From: Alphaproteobacteria bacterium
GTDB lineage: Bacteria; Pseudomonadota; Alphaproteobacteria; Bin95
Assembly: GCA_022825195.1 (NCBI GenBank)
Contig: JAJDYL010000030.1
Span: forward strand, 1-57,961
Length of the DNA stretch: 57,961 nucleotides
Direction: 5' to 3'
Below, one piece after another: positions 1 through 8,061 of the stretch (its first letter is position 1; every line of letters starts with the position of its first letter). Both the position numbers and the translations under genes were made by a program. The notes under the pieces were generated by a model, which saw only the letters and a program-made list of their open reading frames with translations, was not told where the DNA came from and made no database searches.

Positions 1-131
1 CGCCGGCGAAACCCTCGAAACCGATGACCGACAGATCCGATGAACGGCACCACTACATCAGGACCGGCTGCTCCCAATCCGAAGACCCCAGACGTCGGAC
101 TTCAGCAAATAAGTGCACTTCCTCACCGTCG
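1..131. other. Left-edge sequence without a recognisable gene
   Basis: I see no gene in these bases. An open plus-strand frame passes through them into the thiolase-like gene at 708, but it has no ribosome binding site and resembles nothing. The composition is less GC-rich than the neighbouring genes. The minus-strand GNAT toxin frame stops exactly where this sequence begins, so this could be the end of an inserted element or a rearrangement junction. No terminal inverted repeat can be tested because the other end lies outside the window. Confidence 0.4.
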
Positions 132-272
132 CTAACAGTCGTCCTTCTGCTGTTTCCTGGCGGTGAACCTCAGATAGTTGTTCAGGCGGTCGACACCGCA
201 GTCGAAAGCGGCGCGGTCATGCCGCGCCGCATCGAAGAGCTCTATCCGGAGCGCCGGCGGATCAGTCGGCAT
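132..272 (-). pseudogene. Truncated GNAT toxin (TacT-like), N-terminal fragment
   Basis: This 46-residue reading frame starts at 272, overlapping the 3' end of the DUF1778 antitoxin gene, as GNAT toxins normally do. It carries the N-terminal hallmark of TacT-type acetyltransferases: FDCGVDRLNNYLR followed by ARKQQKDD. These toxins acetylate aminoacyl-tRNA and usually have about 160-190 residues with an acetyl-CoA-binding core. Here a TAG stop at 132-134 ends the frame before that core. None of the three minus-strand frames further left continues as a GNAT protein. I read it as a broken toxin, probably inactive, cut by an insertion or rearrangement. An N-terminal fragment retained as a peptide is less likely. 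Confidence 0.75.
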
Positions 273-570
273 GAACCACGCGCGAACGGTAGTTCCGGGC
301 CGCGTCCAGTGCGCGCGGGGTGGGAGCGGGCGGCGCGTCGAGCGCAGCGGCGAATGTTTCGGCATCCTCGGGCGTCAGGACATGCCGGGACTGCCGGTCG
401 AGCACCCGCACGGCCTCGCGCTCGATCGCGGCGCGCAGGAACGCCGACTTGTCCACAGCCAGCGCGAGCGCAGCGCGTTCGATCAGGTCCGCCAGGCGGT
501 CGTCGTGCCGCACCTGGGTCGTTCTCGTCCGTTTCGCCGGACCCCGCGGCCCACTGTCGAAATGCAACAT
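262..570 (-). CDS. DUF1778 (TacA-like) antitoxin
   Basis: A 102-residue antitoxin of the DUF1778/TacA type, which pairs with GNAT toxins. The N-terminal half (about residues 25-60) reads as a ribbon-helix-helix DNA-binding region (DDRLADLIERAALALAVDKS, then FLRAAI). The C-terminal tail includes ...VLTPEDAETFAAALDAPP, the segment that in this family wraps the toxin. The downstream toxin frame overlaps by 11 nt. An imperfect palindrome just upstream (591-624) overlaps the likely promoter, consistent with autoregulation. The toxin gene is truncated, so this antitoxin is probably orphaned, though it could neutralise a related toxin elsewhere. Confidence 0.8.
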   Translation of the reverse strand: MLHFDSGPRGPAKRTRTTQVRHDDRLADLIERAALALAVDKSAFLRAAIEREAVRVLDRQSRHVLTPEDAETFAAALDAPPAPTPRALDAARNYRSRVVHAD

Positions 571-590
571 GCCCGATCCCTTTCCGAGGC

Positions 591-624
591 CTTGTTTGTA
601 GTGCGGTTCACACTACATTACAAG
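591..624 (-). promoter_or_regulatory. Antitoxin promoter with overlapping palindromic operator
   Basis: The inner arms TGTAGTG (597-603) and CACTACA (611-617) are perfect inverted repeats, 7 nt apart. The outer arms CTTGT (591-595) and ACAAG (620-624) extend the dyad. On the minus strand TTGTAA, 17 nt, TACAAA gives a plausible -35/-10 pair inside the dyad, about 25 nt before the antitoxin start. This is what an autoregulated ribbon-helix-helix antitoxin would use. Promoter assignment is by eye. Confidence 0.6.
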
Positions 625-707
625 CACCGGCCCTACGCACCCGCGCTTCCTTGCCGCCCGGAGGCCGGGCGGTTACGGTCTGCCTCGTCGAAGAGGGGCG
701 GGGCGCC

Positions 708-1889
708 GTGAGCGAATTCACGATCAGGGGCAGGGTGGCGGTCGCAGGCGTCGGCGAGACGACCTACTGGAAACACAGCCAGAGTCCTCACGCCGAGTTC
801 AAGCTGGCATTGATGGCGATCCTGGCAGCGGCCGAGGACGCCGGCATCGACCCGGCCGAGATCGACGGCTTCGCTTCCTATTCCAACGACCGCAACGACC
901 CCTCGCGCATCGCGGCCGCGCTCGGCTGCCGGGAGCTCGCCTTCTCCAACATGCAGTGGGGCGGGGGCGGGGGCGGGGGTTCGGCGGCCATCGCCAACGC
1001 GGCCGCGGCCATCGCCTGCGGCTATGCGCGCTGCGTCGTCGTGTTCCGCGCGCTCGCCCAGGGGCAGTTCCAGCGCTTCGGGCAGGCGGCGGCGGGCGGC
1101 GCGGCGGGCGGCCACGACGCCTTCACCGTGCCTTACGGCGTCATGTCGCCGGCGCAGAAATACGCCATGCGCTACCAGCGCTTCGCCCATGAGCACGGTA
1201 TCGAGCGGTCCGCGTTGCGGGCGATCTCCATGGCCTCCTACCACCACGCGCAGCAGAACCCGCGCGCGGTGATGTACGGCCGCCCGCTGACGGAAGAGGA
1301 CTATGATGCCTCACGCTGGATCGCAGAGCCGTTCCGCCTGTTCGACTGCTGCCAGGAGAATGACGGCGCGGCGGCGATCCTGCTGGTGGCGGCGGAGCGG
1401 GCGCGCGACCTGCCGCACCGGCCCTGCTACCTGCTGGGCGCGGCCGCCGGCTCCGAATACCGCAACGGTGCGCCGGTCCACAATGCGCCGCTCTACGGCA
1501 CATCGAGCTTCACCACCGTTGCCCCGCGCGCCTTCGCCATGGCGGGAATCGAGGCGGCGGATGTCGATGTCGCGCAGTCCTACGAGAACTTCACCGGCGG
1601 GGTGCTGATGAGCCTGGTCGAGCACGGCTTCTTCGCGCCCGAGGAAGCCAACGACTTCCTCACCCTCGACAATCTGCGCGCGGACGGCGGGAAGCTGCCG
1701 CTCAACACGAGCGGCGGCAATCTGGCGGAGTGCTACATGCACGGCCTCGAACTGAATATCGAGGCGGTGCGCCAGGTCCGCGGCCAGTCTCCCAACCAGG
1801 TGGAGAGCGCGGAAATCTCGGTCGTCGGCTCCGGGCCGATGGTGACGCCCGTCAGCAGCTCCGTGTTCGGGGCGGAGGCCGCGCTGTGA
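708..1889 (+). CDS. Thiolase-like protein lacking the catalytic Cys (lipid-transfer/Ltp2-type aldolase candidate)
   Basis: 393 residues with a thiolase fold. The GTG start is chosen because the protein then opens with the family start (RGRVAVAGVGET) and needs none of the 228 unrelated upstream codons. Authentic thiolases carry a nucleophilic Cys in the segment that here reads W84 followed by a run of seven glycines (85-91), so acyl transfer through that Cys is not possible. The late motif NTSGGNLAECYMHGL is typical of SCPx/Ltp proteins. Tyr292 in SYENFT lies near where Ltp2 aldolases place a catalytic Tyr. The next gene is a DUF35 Zn-ribbon protein overlapping by 4 nt, the standard partner of Ltp2-type retro-aldolases that cleave beta-hydroxyacyl-CoA side chains. 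The specific substrate cannot be inferred. Confidence 0.75.
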   Translation: MSEFTIRGRVAVAGVGETTYWKHSQSPHAEFKLALMAILAAAEDAGIDPAEIDGFASYSNDRNDPSRIAAALGCRELAFSNMQWGGGGGGGSAAIANAAAAIACGYARCVVVFRALAQGQFQRFGQAAAGGAAGGHDAFTVPYGVMSPAQKYAMRYQRFAHEHGIERSALRAISMASYHHAQQNPRAVMYGRPLTEEDYDASRWIAEPFRLFDCCQENDGAAAILLVAAERARDLPHRPCYLLGAAAGSEYRNGAPVHNAPLYGTSSFTTVAPRAFAMAGIEAADVDVAQSYENFTGGVLMSLVEHGFFAPEEANDFLTLDNLRADGGKLPLNTSGGNLAECYMHGLELNIEAVRQVRGQSPNQVESAEISVVGSGPMVTPVSSSVFGAEAAL

Positions 1890-2329
1890 GCTACCTGCCG
1901 GAAGGAATGCCGCGCCCGCTTGCGGACGAACTGACGGAGCCGTTCTGGGCTGCGGCGCGCGAGGGGCGGCTCATGGTGCAGCGCTGCAACGCCTGCAGGG
2001 CCTGGCAATGGGGCCCGGAATGGTGCTGCCACGCCTGCCGGTCCTTCGATGTCGGCTGGGCCGAGGTCCCGCGGCGGGAGGGCCGGTACAGCGGCCGCAT
2101 CTATTCCTGGGAGCGGAACTACCATCCCGTGCATCCGGCGCTGCGCGGCCGGGACCCGTATATCGTCGTGCTGGTGGAACTGCCGGCGGCCGGCGGCATC
2201 CGCATGGTCGGCAACCTGCTCGGTGAGCCGATGCAGGAAGTCCGCATCGGCGCCGAGGTCGAAGCGGTCTTCGAACACCACGAAGACGCCGACCCGCCCT
2301 ACACGCTGGTGCAGTGGCGGGTTGTCTGA
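1886..2329 (+). CDS. DUF35 OB-fold / Zn-ribbon acyl-CoA-binding protein
   Basis: 147 residues; the GTG start overlaps the stop of the thiolase-like gene, so the two are translationally coupled. A rubredoxin-like zinc ribbon is visible as Cys34-x2-Cys37 and Cys48-x2-Cys51. An OB-fold follows (RIYSWERNYHP to the C-terminus). DUF35 proteins bind acyl-CoA and form complexes with thiolase-like or hydratase partners. Together with the Cys-less thiolase this supports an Ltp2/ChsH2-type aldolase pair. No hydratase or CoA ligase gene is adjacent, so the pathway is not fixed by context. Confidence 0.85.
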   Translation: MSYLPEGMPRPLADELTEPFWAAAREGRLMVQRCNACRAWQWGPEWCCHACRSFDVGWAEVPRREGRYSGRIYSWERNYHPVHPALRGRDPYIVVLVELPAAGGIRMVGNLLGEPMQEVRIGAEVEAVFEHHEDADPPYTLVQWRVV

Positions 2330-2406
2330 GGGAGGGTCCAGCGCCGGGGAGTCCGGTTTCCCGCTTCCCGGCCTTCTCGACCCCGGCCCCTGTCGCGGCC
2401 CGGCGG

Positions 2407-3498
2407 CTATCCGATCCGGCGGAAGAGGCAGGTGGTGGGACCGCCATTATATCCGTACCGTGGCGTCCATTTGCCGGCGAGCCAGGCGTCCATTTTCCCG
2501 GCGGCGGGATGGTCCGGAAATTCGCGGGCGAACAACTCTGTCCAGGCAACGCTTCTGGTCCCATGACTCCTGGCGTTCATTAACTCGGAGGGCTGTTTTT
2601 CCAGAAGCAAATTCCAAAGGAAAGCGGTCCCCTCGACCAGGGTCCCGCCGCCGGGAGCAAGCTCGTACACATCGCCTGCGCCGGAGCGGGACAGGGCGTA
2701 GGCCGTTGCCGTCGCTGCGCCATAGGTCATATTCATGTAGTAGGGAACCCGGCTTGGGAACACATAGCGCCAAATCCTGTCTTTTCCTCCGCTTCCGATG
2801 CTGTCGAGTGCGCGTATGTAATAGCGGTAAGCCGCTGTAAGGACCTTCCGGTTCCCGGTCGCATTGCCCCAATGCGCCCATCCCTGTCCGATCAGAACCC
2901 GGCGATCGACGCCCTTGGCGCGTCCTCCGAATGTATCGCTGGCGTTGCTGGTAAGCTCGAAAAGCCGGTCGCCCCACCGCCTGACAGCGGCAAGTAATTC
3001 CGTATCCCTGGGATACTCCTCCTTCAGGATCGCATAGCCGTGAGCAAGGGCGAGCATGAAGTTGCCGACTTGGTAAATCGGCTCGTTCATCGGGTTGTAG
3101 CCGGGATATTCGGGCGGGGAATATGGCAGGATTTTCGTGAACGCCCCGATTCGCGCACCTTCCTCAAGCGTGTCGCGAAGATACCCTGCCGCCGATGGAT
3201 GACCGGCGTACCAACCTTCCACGGTCTCCAGAATTGCATTCCCGGCCATTTGGGCCGTCGAATGTTGGTACCTTACCGGGCCGCTGATCCGCGCCTCGAC
3301 GTCCAGGCTCGCAAACCGCGCTGCGGCGCGGCAGTACCGGCTTCGCTCGCCGGGCGGAAGCTCGGCCAACGCGGCCTTGCGCGCTCCGGGGTCGATCACC
3401 GGGACGATGGGGGCCGCCTTGTCCACGCCTTTTCCGGTTGTGACGCAACCGGCGAGCAGAACCGCCGCGAGCAGGCCGAAGCCGGTTTTCGGATTCAT
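2407..3498 (-). CDS. Putative lipoprotein, possibly alginate-lyase-like fold
   Basis: 363 residues. The start has a GAGGGG ribosome binding site. A lipoprotein signal ends in the lipobox LLAGC with Cys18, so the protein is probably anchored in the outer or inner membrane. The mature part is helix-rich with aromatic patches (GQGWAHWGNATGNRKVL, then YYMNMTYGAATATAYAL) whose layout faintly recalls the alpha/alpha toroid of alginate-lyase-type polysaccharide lyases. I cannot identify the catalytic Asn/His/Tyr set with confidence, so lyase activity is only a guess. It is convergent with the DUF35 gene and precedes grpE with no sign of co-function. Confidence 0.6.
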   Translation of the reverse strand: MNPKTGFGLLAAVLLAGCVTTGKGVDKAAPIVPVIDPGARKAALAELPPGERSRYCRAAARFASLDVEARISGPVRYQHSTAQMAGNAILETVEGWYAGHPSAAGYLRDTLEEGARIGAFTKILPYSPPEYPGYNPMNEPIYQVGNFMLALAHGYAILKEEYPRDTELLAAVRRWGDRLFELTSNASDTFGGRAKGVDRRVLIGQGWAHWGNATGNRKVLTAAYRYYIRALDSIGSGGKDRIWRYVFPSRVPYYMNMTYGAATATAYALSRSGAGDVYELAPGGGTLVEGTAFLWNLLLEKQPSELMNARSHGTRSVAWTELFAREFPDHPAAGKMDAWLAGKWTPRYGYNGGPTTCLFRRIG

Positions 3499-3564
3499 CT
3501 CAAGCCCCTCTTACAGACAAGGAGAACGCCGCCGGGCTTCACGGCTTCATCGGCCGGGCGATTC

Positions 3565-4245
3565 TCATTTCTGCGGCCCCGTCCGGACCTGCTCCGCCTC
3601 TGCGCTCGCATCCCCGTCGCCATTGTCCTCTGCCTCTTCCGCTGCCGGCGCCTTGGCGACGCCCACCATCGCTGGCCTCAGCAGGCGGTCGTGGAGAAGG
3701 TAGCCGTCCTGGACGACCTGCACGACCGTGCCGGGCTCCGCGTCCGCCGCCTCGACCTCGAACATCGCCTGGTGGCGGTTGTGGTCGAAGCGTTCGCCCT
3801 CGGCCTCGATGCGCGCAATGTTGTGGCGGGCGAAAGCGGCGCTGAGTTCTCGCTCCACCATCTCGACGCCCTCCAGCAGCCCCTCACCGCCGCCGCCGCT
3901 GGCGAGGGCGCGGCGCAGATTGTCGGCAACGCCCAGCAGGTCGCGCGCCAGCGCGGTCGCGCCGTAGCGCGACGCCTCGCGGCGCTCGCGCTCGCTGCGC
4001 CGGCGCATGTTCTCGACTTCGGCAAGGGCGCGCAGCCGCTCGTCGCCGAGTGCCTGCGCCTTCGCTTCCAGTTCGGCTATGCGCGCGGCCTGCTCGGCCA
4101 GCGGGTCGAACTGCTCCGCGCCCGCCTCTGCCTCGTCCGCCGCCCCGGGTTCGGGCGCGGCCTCCCCGGCGGGCGCTTCCCCGTCTGCCGCGGTCGCGGC
4201 CTCCGGCAGCTCTTCCGTCTCAGGCTTCGGTTCCCCGTCCACCAT
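3565..4245 (-). CDS. grpE: GrpE nucleotide exchange factor
   Basis: 226 residues; co-chaperone that releases ADP from DnaK. An acidic, Ala/Glu/Pro-rich N-terminal region (about 1-50) is followed by the long dimerising coiled coil with the family segment RALAEVENMRRRSERER, and by a beta-rich C-terminal head (NRHQAMFEVEAADAEPGTVV, DGYLLHDRLLRPAMVGVAK). The acidic N-terminus and a trailing Glu/Asp-rich tail make it slightly longer than E. coli GrpE. It lies 5 nt downstream of hrcA on the same strand, so the two are one heat-shock operon. Confidence 0.97.
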   Translation of the reverse strand: MVDGEPKPETEELPEAATAADGEAPAGEAAPEPGAADEAEAGAEQFDPLAEQAARIAELEAKAQALGDERLRALAEVENMRRRSERERREASRYGATALARDLLGVADNLRRALASGGGGEGLLEGVEMVERELSAAFARHNIARIEAEGERFDHNRHQAMFEVEAADAEPGTVVQVVQDGYLLHDRLLRPAMVGVAKAPAAEEAEDNGDGDASAEAEQVRTGPQK

Positions 4246-4250
4246 TCCTC

Positions 4251-5318
4251 TTACCCTCTCTCGGGAGCCAGCATGCGTTCGATCACCCGCGCCGTATAGT
4301 CCACCATCGGCACGATGCGGGCATAGTTGAGCCGGGTCGGCCCCAGCACGCCGATGGCCCCCACGACGCGCTCCTGCCCGTCGCGATAGGGGCTGACCAC
4401 CATGGATATTCCCGTCTGGCGGAAGACCGTGTTCTCCGCCCCGATGAAGATCTGCACGCCCTCGCCGGTCTGGGCCGCTTCAACCAGCCGCAGGATGTTC
4501 TCGCGCGTCTCCAGCGCGTCGAACAGCCCGCGCAGCCGCTCCAGGTCCTCGACCGCGTGCACGTCGTCCAGAAGCCGCGCGCGTCCGGTGACGATCAGCC
4601 GGCCGCCGTCCTGGCCCCGCTCCCCGGCCCAGATGGCAAGCCCGGCCTCGACCACGCTCTGCGCCAGCTCGTCGATCTGCGCACGGTGCGTCTCCAGGTC
4701 CGCGCGGATTTCCAGCAGCGCCTCGCCCAGCGTGCGCCCGGAGAGGCGGGACTGGAGGTAGTTGGAGGCCCGCTGCAAGGCGTCCCCCGGCAGGCCGGGC
4801 GGCAGGGCCAGCATCCGGTTCTCGACCTGGCCCGTCTCGTCCACCAGCACGGCGAGCGCCCGCCCCTCGCCCAGATTGACGAACTCGATATGGTTCAGCC
4901 GCTGCGCCCGCTTCGGCGCCACCACCAGCCCGGCATGGCGCGTCAGCCCCGCCAGCAGCCGGCTCGCCCGCTCCAGGCTCTGCTCCAGCGTGATCCCGGC
5001 TCCGGCGCAGAGCGCCTCGATGTCCGCGCACTCGCTGTCGGTCAGCCCGCCGGTCTGCATGATGCCGTCCACGAAGAGGCGCAGGCCCCCGTCGGTCGGC
5101 AGCCGTCCGGCGGAGGCATGCGGCGAGAACAGCAGGCCCAGCTCCTGCAGGTCCGCCATCACATTGCGGATCGTGGCCGGCGAGAGCGGCTTTCCGAGCA
5201 TGCGGGCAAGCGTCCGCGAGCCGACCGGCTCGCCCGTCTCCATCCAGGCATCGACGATCAGCCCGAAGACCTCGCGCGAGCGTTCGTCGAGATCGGCAAG
5301 TCCCGGCGAGCCGGCCAT
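4251..5318 (-). CDS. hrcA: Heat-inducible transcription repressor HrcA
   Basis: 355 residues; represses groE/dnaK-type operons by binding CIRCE elements. The N-terminal winged helix-turn-helix spans about residues 15-85 ([39 protein letters not shown]). The GAF-like core and dimerisation domain follow, ending in [20 protein letters not shown], the conserved HrcA C-terminal signature. It is the first gene of the hrcA-grpE operon and divergent from rph, a common alphaproteobacterial layout. I found no CIRCE dyad (TTAGCACTC-N9-GAGTGCTAA) in front of it, so it is probably not autoregulated through that element. Confidence 0.96.
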   Translation of the reverse strand: MAGSPGLADLDERSREVFGLIVDAWMETGEPVGSRTLARMLGKPLSPATIRNVMADLQELGLLFSPHASAGRLPTDGGLRLFVDGIMQTGGLTDSECADIEALCAGAGITLEQSLERASRLLAGLTRHAGLVVAPKRAQRLNHIEFVNLGEGRALAVLVDETGQVENRMLALPPGLPGDALQRASNYLQSRLSGRTLGEALLEIRADLETHRAQIDELAQSVVEAGLAIWAGERGQDGGRLIVTGRARLLDDVHAVEDLERLRGLFDALETRENILRLVEAAQTGEGVQIFIGAENTVFRQTGISMVVSPYRDGQERVVGAIGVLGPTRLNYARIVPMVDYTARVIERMLAPERG

Positions 5319-5350
5319 GCAACAAAGACTCTTCCAAGGGGCGCTGCAAG

Positions 5351-5379
5351 CATTTAGGAACCCGCCGGGCAGGCGTCAA
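5351..5379 (-). promoter_or_regulatory. Probable hrcA-grpE promoter
   Basis: Reading the minus strand, TTGACG (5379-5374), a 17-nt spacer and TAAATG (5356-5351) give a sigma-70-like promoter ending 32 nt before the hrcA start. It lies in the divergent hrcA/rph gap. No CIRCE or RpoH-type box is evident. The call rests on the hexamers and spacing only. Confidence 0.55.
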
Positions 5380-5414
5380 CCGGGCGCCCGGCCGCGAGGA
5401 GCGAGCACCAGGCC

Positions 5415-6143
5415 ATGACAGAACCCGTGCGCCCGTCCGGACGCCGCCCCGACGAACTCCGCGCCGTCGCGCTGGAGCCCGGCTGGGCGCCCTATGCGGA
5501 AGGCTCCTGCCTCGCGAGTTTCGGCGCGACGCGCGTGCTCGCCGCGGCATCGGTGGAAACCCGCGTGCCGCCCTGGCTGCGCGGGCGCGGGCGGGGCTGG
5601 ATCACGGCGGAATACGGCATGCTGCCGCGCTCCACCCACGAGCGCACGGACCGCGAGGCGGCGCGCGGGCGCCAGAGCGGGCGCACGCAGGAAATCCAGC
5701 GCCTGATCGGCCGCTCGCTGCGCGCCGTCGCGGACCTGGAGGCGCTCGGCGAAATCCAGATCCGCATCGATTGCGACGTGCTGCAGGCCGACGGCGGCAC
5801 CCGCACCGCGGCCGTCACCGGCGGCTATGTGGCGCTCGCCCTTGCCTGCCGGCACCTGCAGCGCATCGGCGCGGTGAAGAAGCCGGTGCTGGCCGACTCG
5901 GTCGCCGCCATCTCCTGCGGCCTCTGGCAGGGTGCGGCGGTGCTCGACCTCGACTATGCCGAGGACAGCGCGGCGGACGCGGACGCGAATTTCGTGCTGA
6001 CCGGCGCGGGCGCGCTGGTCGAGGTGCAGGCAACGGCCGAGAAGGCGGCCTTTCCCCGCGCCCGGCTCGACGCCCTGCTCGACCTGGCCGAAACGGGCTG
6101 CGCCCGGCTCGCGGAGGCGCAGCGCCGCGCGCTCGCCCCGTGA
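5415..6143 (+). CDS. rph: Ribonuclease PH
   Basis: 242 residues; phosphorolytic 3'-5' exoribonuclease that trims tRNA 3' ends. The sequence matches the family from start to end: [19 protein letters not shown] at the N-terminus, the ...[20 protein letters not shown] segment, [17 protein letters not shown], and [20 protein letters not shown] with the phosphate-site acidic residues. The C-terminal [20 protein letters not shown] is also typical. Its stop overlaps the GTG start of rdgB (GTGA), making an rph-rdgB-hemW run. Confidence 0.98.
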   Translation: MTEPVRPSGRRPDELRAVALEPGWAPYAEGSCLASFGATRVLAAASVETRVPPWLRGRGRGWITAEYGMLPRSTHERTDREAARGRQSGRTQEIQRLIGRSLRAVADLEALGEIQIRIDCDVLQADGGTRTAAVTGGYVALALACRHLQRIGAVKKPVLADSVAAISCGLWQGAAVLDLDYAEDSAADADANFVLTGAGALVEVQATAEKAAFPRARLDALLDLAETGCARLAEAQRRALAP

Positions 6144-6730
6144 CCCGGCGGCTCGAAGGCGGGCGGCTGGTCATCGCCAGCCACAATGCCGGCAAGGTGC
6201 GTGAAATCGGCGGGCTGCTCGCCCCGTACGGCATCGAGGGCGTGGCGGCTTCCACGCTCGGCCTGCCGGAGCCGGAGGAGACCGGCGCCACCTTCCTCGC
6301 CAACGCCGAACTCAAGGCGCGCGCCGCCGCGGCTGCCGGGCTGCCGGCGCTTGCCGACGATTCGGGCCTCGCCGTTCCCGCGCTGGGCGGCGCGCCCGGC
6401 ATCTACTCCGCCCGCTGGGCCGGCCCGGACCGCGATTTCGCGCACGCCATGGCGAAAGTCCACGACCGGCTGGGCGACCGCCCGCGCGAAGCCGTCTTCG
6501 TCGCCGCGCTCGCGCTTGCCTGGCCGGACGGGCATGTCGAGTGCTTCGAGGGCCGGGTGGAGGGCCGGCTGGCCTGGCCGCCGCGCGGGGACCGCGGCTT
6601 CGGCTACGACCCGGTCTTCGTACCGGACGGCCATGACGAGACCTTCGGCGAGATGGACCCCGAAGCGAAGGCGCGCATCACCCACCGCGCGCGCGCTTTC
6701 GAAAAGCTGGCGGCCGCCTGTTTCCCATGA
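6140..6730 (+). CDS. rdgB: dITP/XTP pyrophosphatase (RdgB/HAM1)
   Basis: 196 residues; hydrolyses non-canonical purine triphosphates (dITP, XTP) to monophosphates. The GTG start is chosen because it overlaps the rph stop and leaves the canonical N-terminus ([13 protein letters not shown]). The catalytic [20 protein letters not shown] segment, [11 protein letters not shown] and the C-terminal [20 protein letters not shown] with the SHRARA-type ending (ITHRARAF) are all present. Its last codons overlap the hemW start (ATGA), so the three genes are probably co-transcribed. Confidence 0.97.
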   Translation: MTRRLEGGRLVIASHNAGKVREIGGLLAPYGIEGVAASTLGLPEPEETGATFLANAELKARAAAAAGLPALADDSGLAVPALGGAPGIYSARWAGPDRDFAHAMAKVHDRLGDRPREAVFVAALALAWPDGHVECFEGRVEGRLAWPPRGDRGFGYDPVFVPDGHDETFGEMDPEAKARITHRARAFEKLAAACFP

Positions 6731-7857
6731 CGGACCGGGGCTTCGCCGTCTATGTGCACTGGCCGTTCTGCGAGTCCAAGTGCCCCTATTGCGACTTCAA
6801 CAGCCATGTGCGCGAGAGCGTGGACGAGGCGGCCTGGCGGGCGGCCCTGCTCCGCTCGCTCGACAGCTGGGCGGAAGAGGCGCCGGGGCGGACGGTCGGG
6901 AGCGTCTTCTTCGGCGGCGGCACGCCCTCGCTGATGGCCCCGGAAACCGCGGGCGCGGTGCTGGAGCGGGTGCGCGCGCTCTGGCCGGTCGCGGACGAAC
7001 TCGAAGTGACGCTCGAAGCCAATCCCGGCTCGGTCGAGGCCGGTCGCTTCCGCGCCTTCGCCGAGGCCGGCGTCAACCGGCTCTCGCTCGGCGTGCAGTC
7101 CTTCCGGGACGATGAACTGGCCTTTCTGGGCCGCCGCCACGATGCGCGCGCCGCCCGCTCGGCGCTGGAATTGGCGCATGGCGCGTTCCCGCGCGTTTCC
7201 TTCGACCTCATCTATGCGCTGCCCGGCCACACCGCCGCCGCATGGGCCGCCCGCCTCGACGAGGCGCTCCGGCTCGCGGGCGAACATCTCTCGCTCTACC
7301 AGCTGACCATCGAGCCGGGCACGGCCTTCGCGCCCCGCGCGGCGCGCGGCGACTTCCTCCTGCCGGCGGAGGACGAAGCGGCGGCGCTCTACGAAACCAC
7401 GCAGGAGCGTCTCGCCGCCGCCGGCCTGCCGGCCTACGAGATATCGAACCACGCCCGGCCCGGCGCGGCCTGCCGGCACAACCTGGTCTATTGGCGGGGC
7501 GGGGAGTGGATCGGCGTCGGGCCGGGCGCGCACGGCCGCATCGACACGCCGGAGGGCCGCATCGCAACCGCCGAACGACGCGCGCCCGAGGCGTGGCTCT
7601 CGGAGGCGGCCAGCGAGGGCCGGGCCGTCAGGGAACGCCGCCTGCTCGAACCGCTGGAGGCCAAGCAGGAGCGCATCCAGACCGGCCTCCGGCTGGCGGA
7701 AGGCATCCCTGCCGAGGGGCTGGAACCGGCCATCGACACCGGCCGGCTCGCCCATTTGCGGGACGAATGCCTGCTCTCGGCGCGGACGGACCGCCTCCGG
7801 GCGACGGCCGCCGGGCGGCAGCGGCTCGACGGGGTGGTCCGCTACCTGCTCGTCTGA
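6727..7857 (+). CDS. hemW: Radical SAM heme chaperone HemW (coproporphyrinogen III oxidase-like)
   Basis: 376 residues. The radical-SAM cluster motif Cys15-x3-Cys19-x2-Cys22 is in [17 protein letters not shown]. It is followed by the family motifs [30 protein letters not shown] and the C-terminal [20 protein letters not shown]. HemW proteins transfer heme rather than oxidise coproporphyrinogen. The second-position CDFNSH without an extra Cys fits HemW better than HemN. It is the last gene of the rph-rdgB-hemW run and overlaps rdgB by 4 nt. Confidence 0.95.
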   Translation: MTDRGFAVYVHWPFCESKCPYCDFNSHVRESVDEAAWRAALLRSLDSWAEEAPGRTVGSVFFGGGTPSLMAPETAGAVLERVRALWPVADELEVTLEANPGSVEAGRFRAFAEAGVNRLSLGVQSFRDDELAFLGRRHDARAARSALELAHGAFPRVSFDLIYALPGHTAAAWAARLDEALRLAGEHLSLYQLTIEPGTAFAPRAARGDFLLPAEDEAAALYETTQERLAAAGLPAYEISNHARPGAACRHNLVYWRGGEWIGVGPGAHGRIDTPEGRIATAERRAPEAWLSEAASEGRAVRERRLLEPLEAKQERIQTGLRLAEGIPAEGLEPAIDTGRLAHLRDECLLSARTDRLRATAAGRQRLDGVVRYLLV

Positions 7858-7879
7858 GAGACCGGTCGGGAACGGAGCC

Positions 7880-8040
7880 GGAGAAGGGTCCGGTCCGGCA
7901 GCATCGACGACCATGCAGGGAACGGGCCCCGGTCCGCCCTCGATGCGCCGACCCGGCCCCCGGGCCTCGCCGCCTGCGGCGCACGCCGCCGGGGCGGCGG
8001 GAAGACCCCCGGCGGAAATGTCATGAAATGTCATGATCGC
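7880..8040. repeat. Intergenic repeat element, copy 1 (with a two-unit decamer array)
   Basis: This stretch follows hemW. It resembles 57690-57823 (GGTCCGGCAGCATCGA at 7892-7907, then GGGAACGGGCCCCGG) and ends in the CCCGGCGGAAATGTCATG block that also occurs at 29421 and 57791. Two period-10 units, GTCATGAAAT (8020-8029) and GTCATGATCG (8030-8039), close it. On the minus strand an ATG inside the array opens a frame beginning MTFHD and later GGPGPVPC, also seen in the other copies. I cannot say whether that frame is translated. Confidence 0.6.
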
Positions 8041-8061
8041 CATGCCATCACAGCGGTTCTG

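Noticed and set aside
24..707. N-terminal extension of the thiolase-like gene (228 extra codons)
   Set aside because: It crosses the antitoxin operator and antitoxin gene on the other strand, is unrelated to thiolases, and the GTG at 708 gives the family start.
5319..5414. A CIRCE element in front of hrcA
   Set aside because: No TTAGCACTC/GAGTGCTAA dyad with a 9-nt spacer is present in the hrcA-rph gap.
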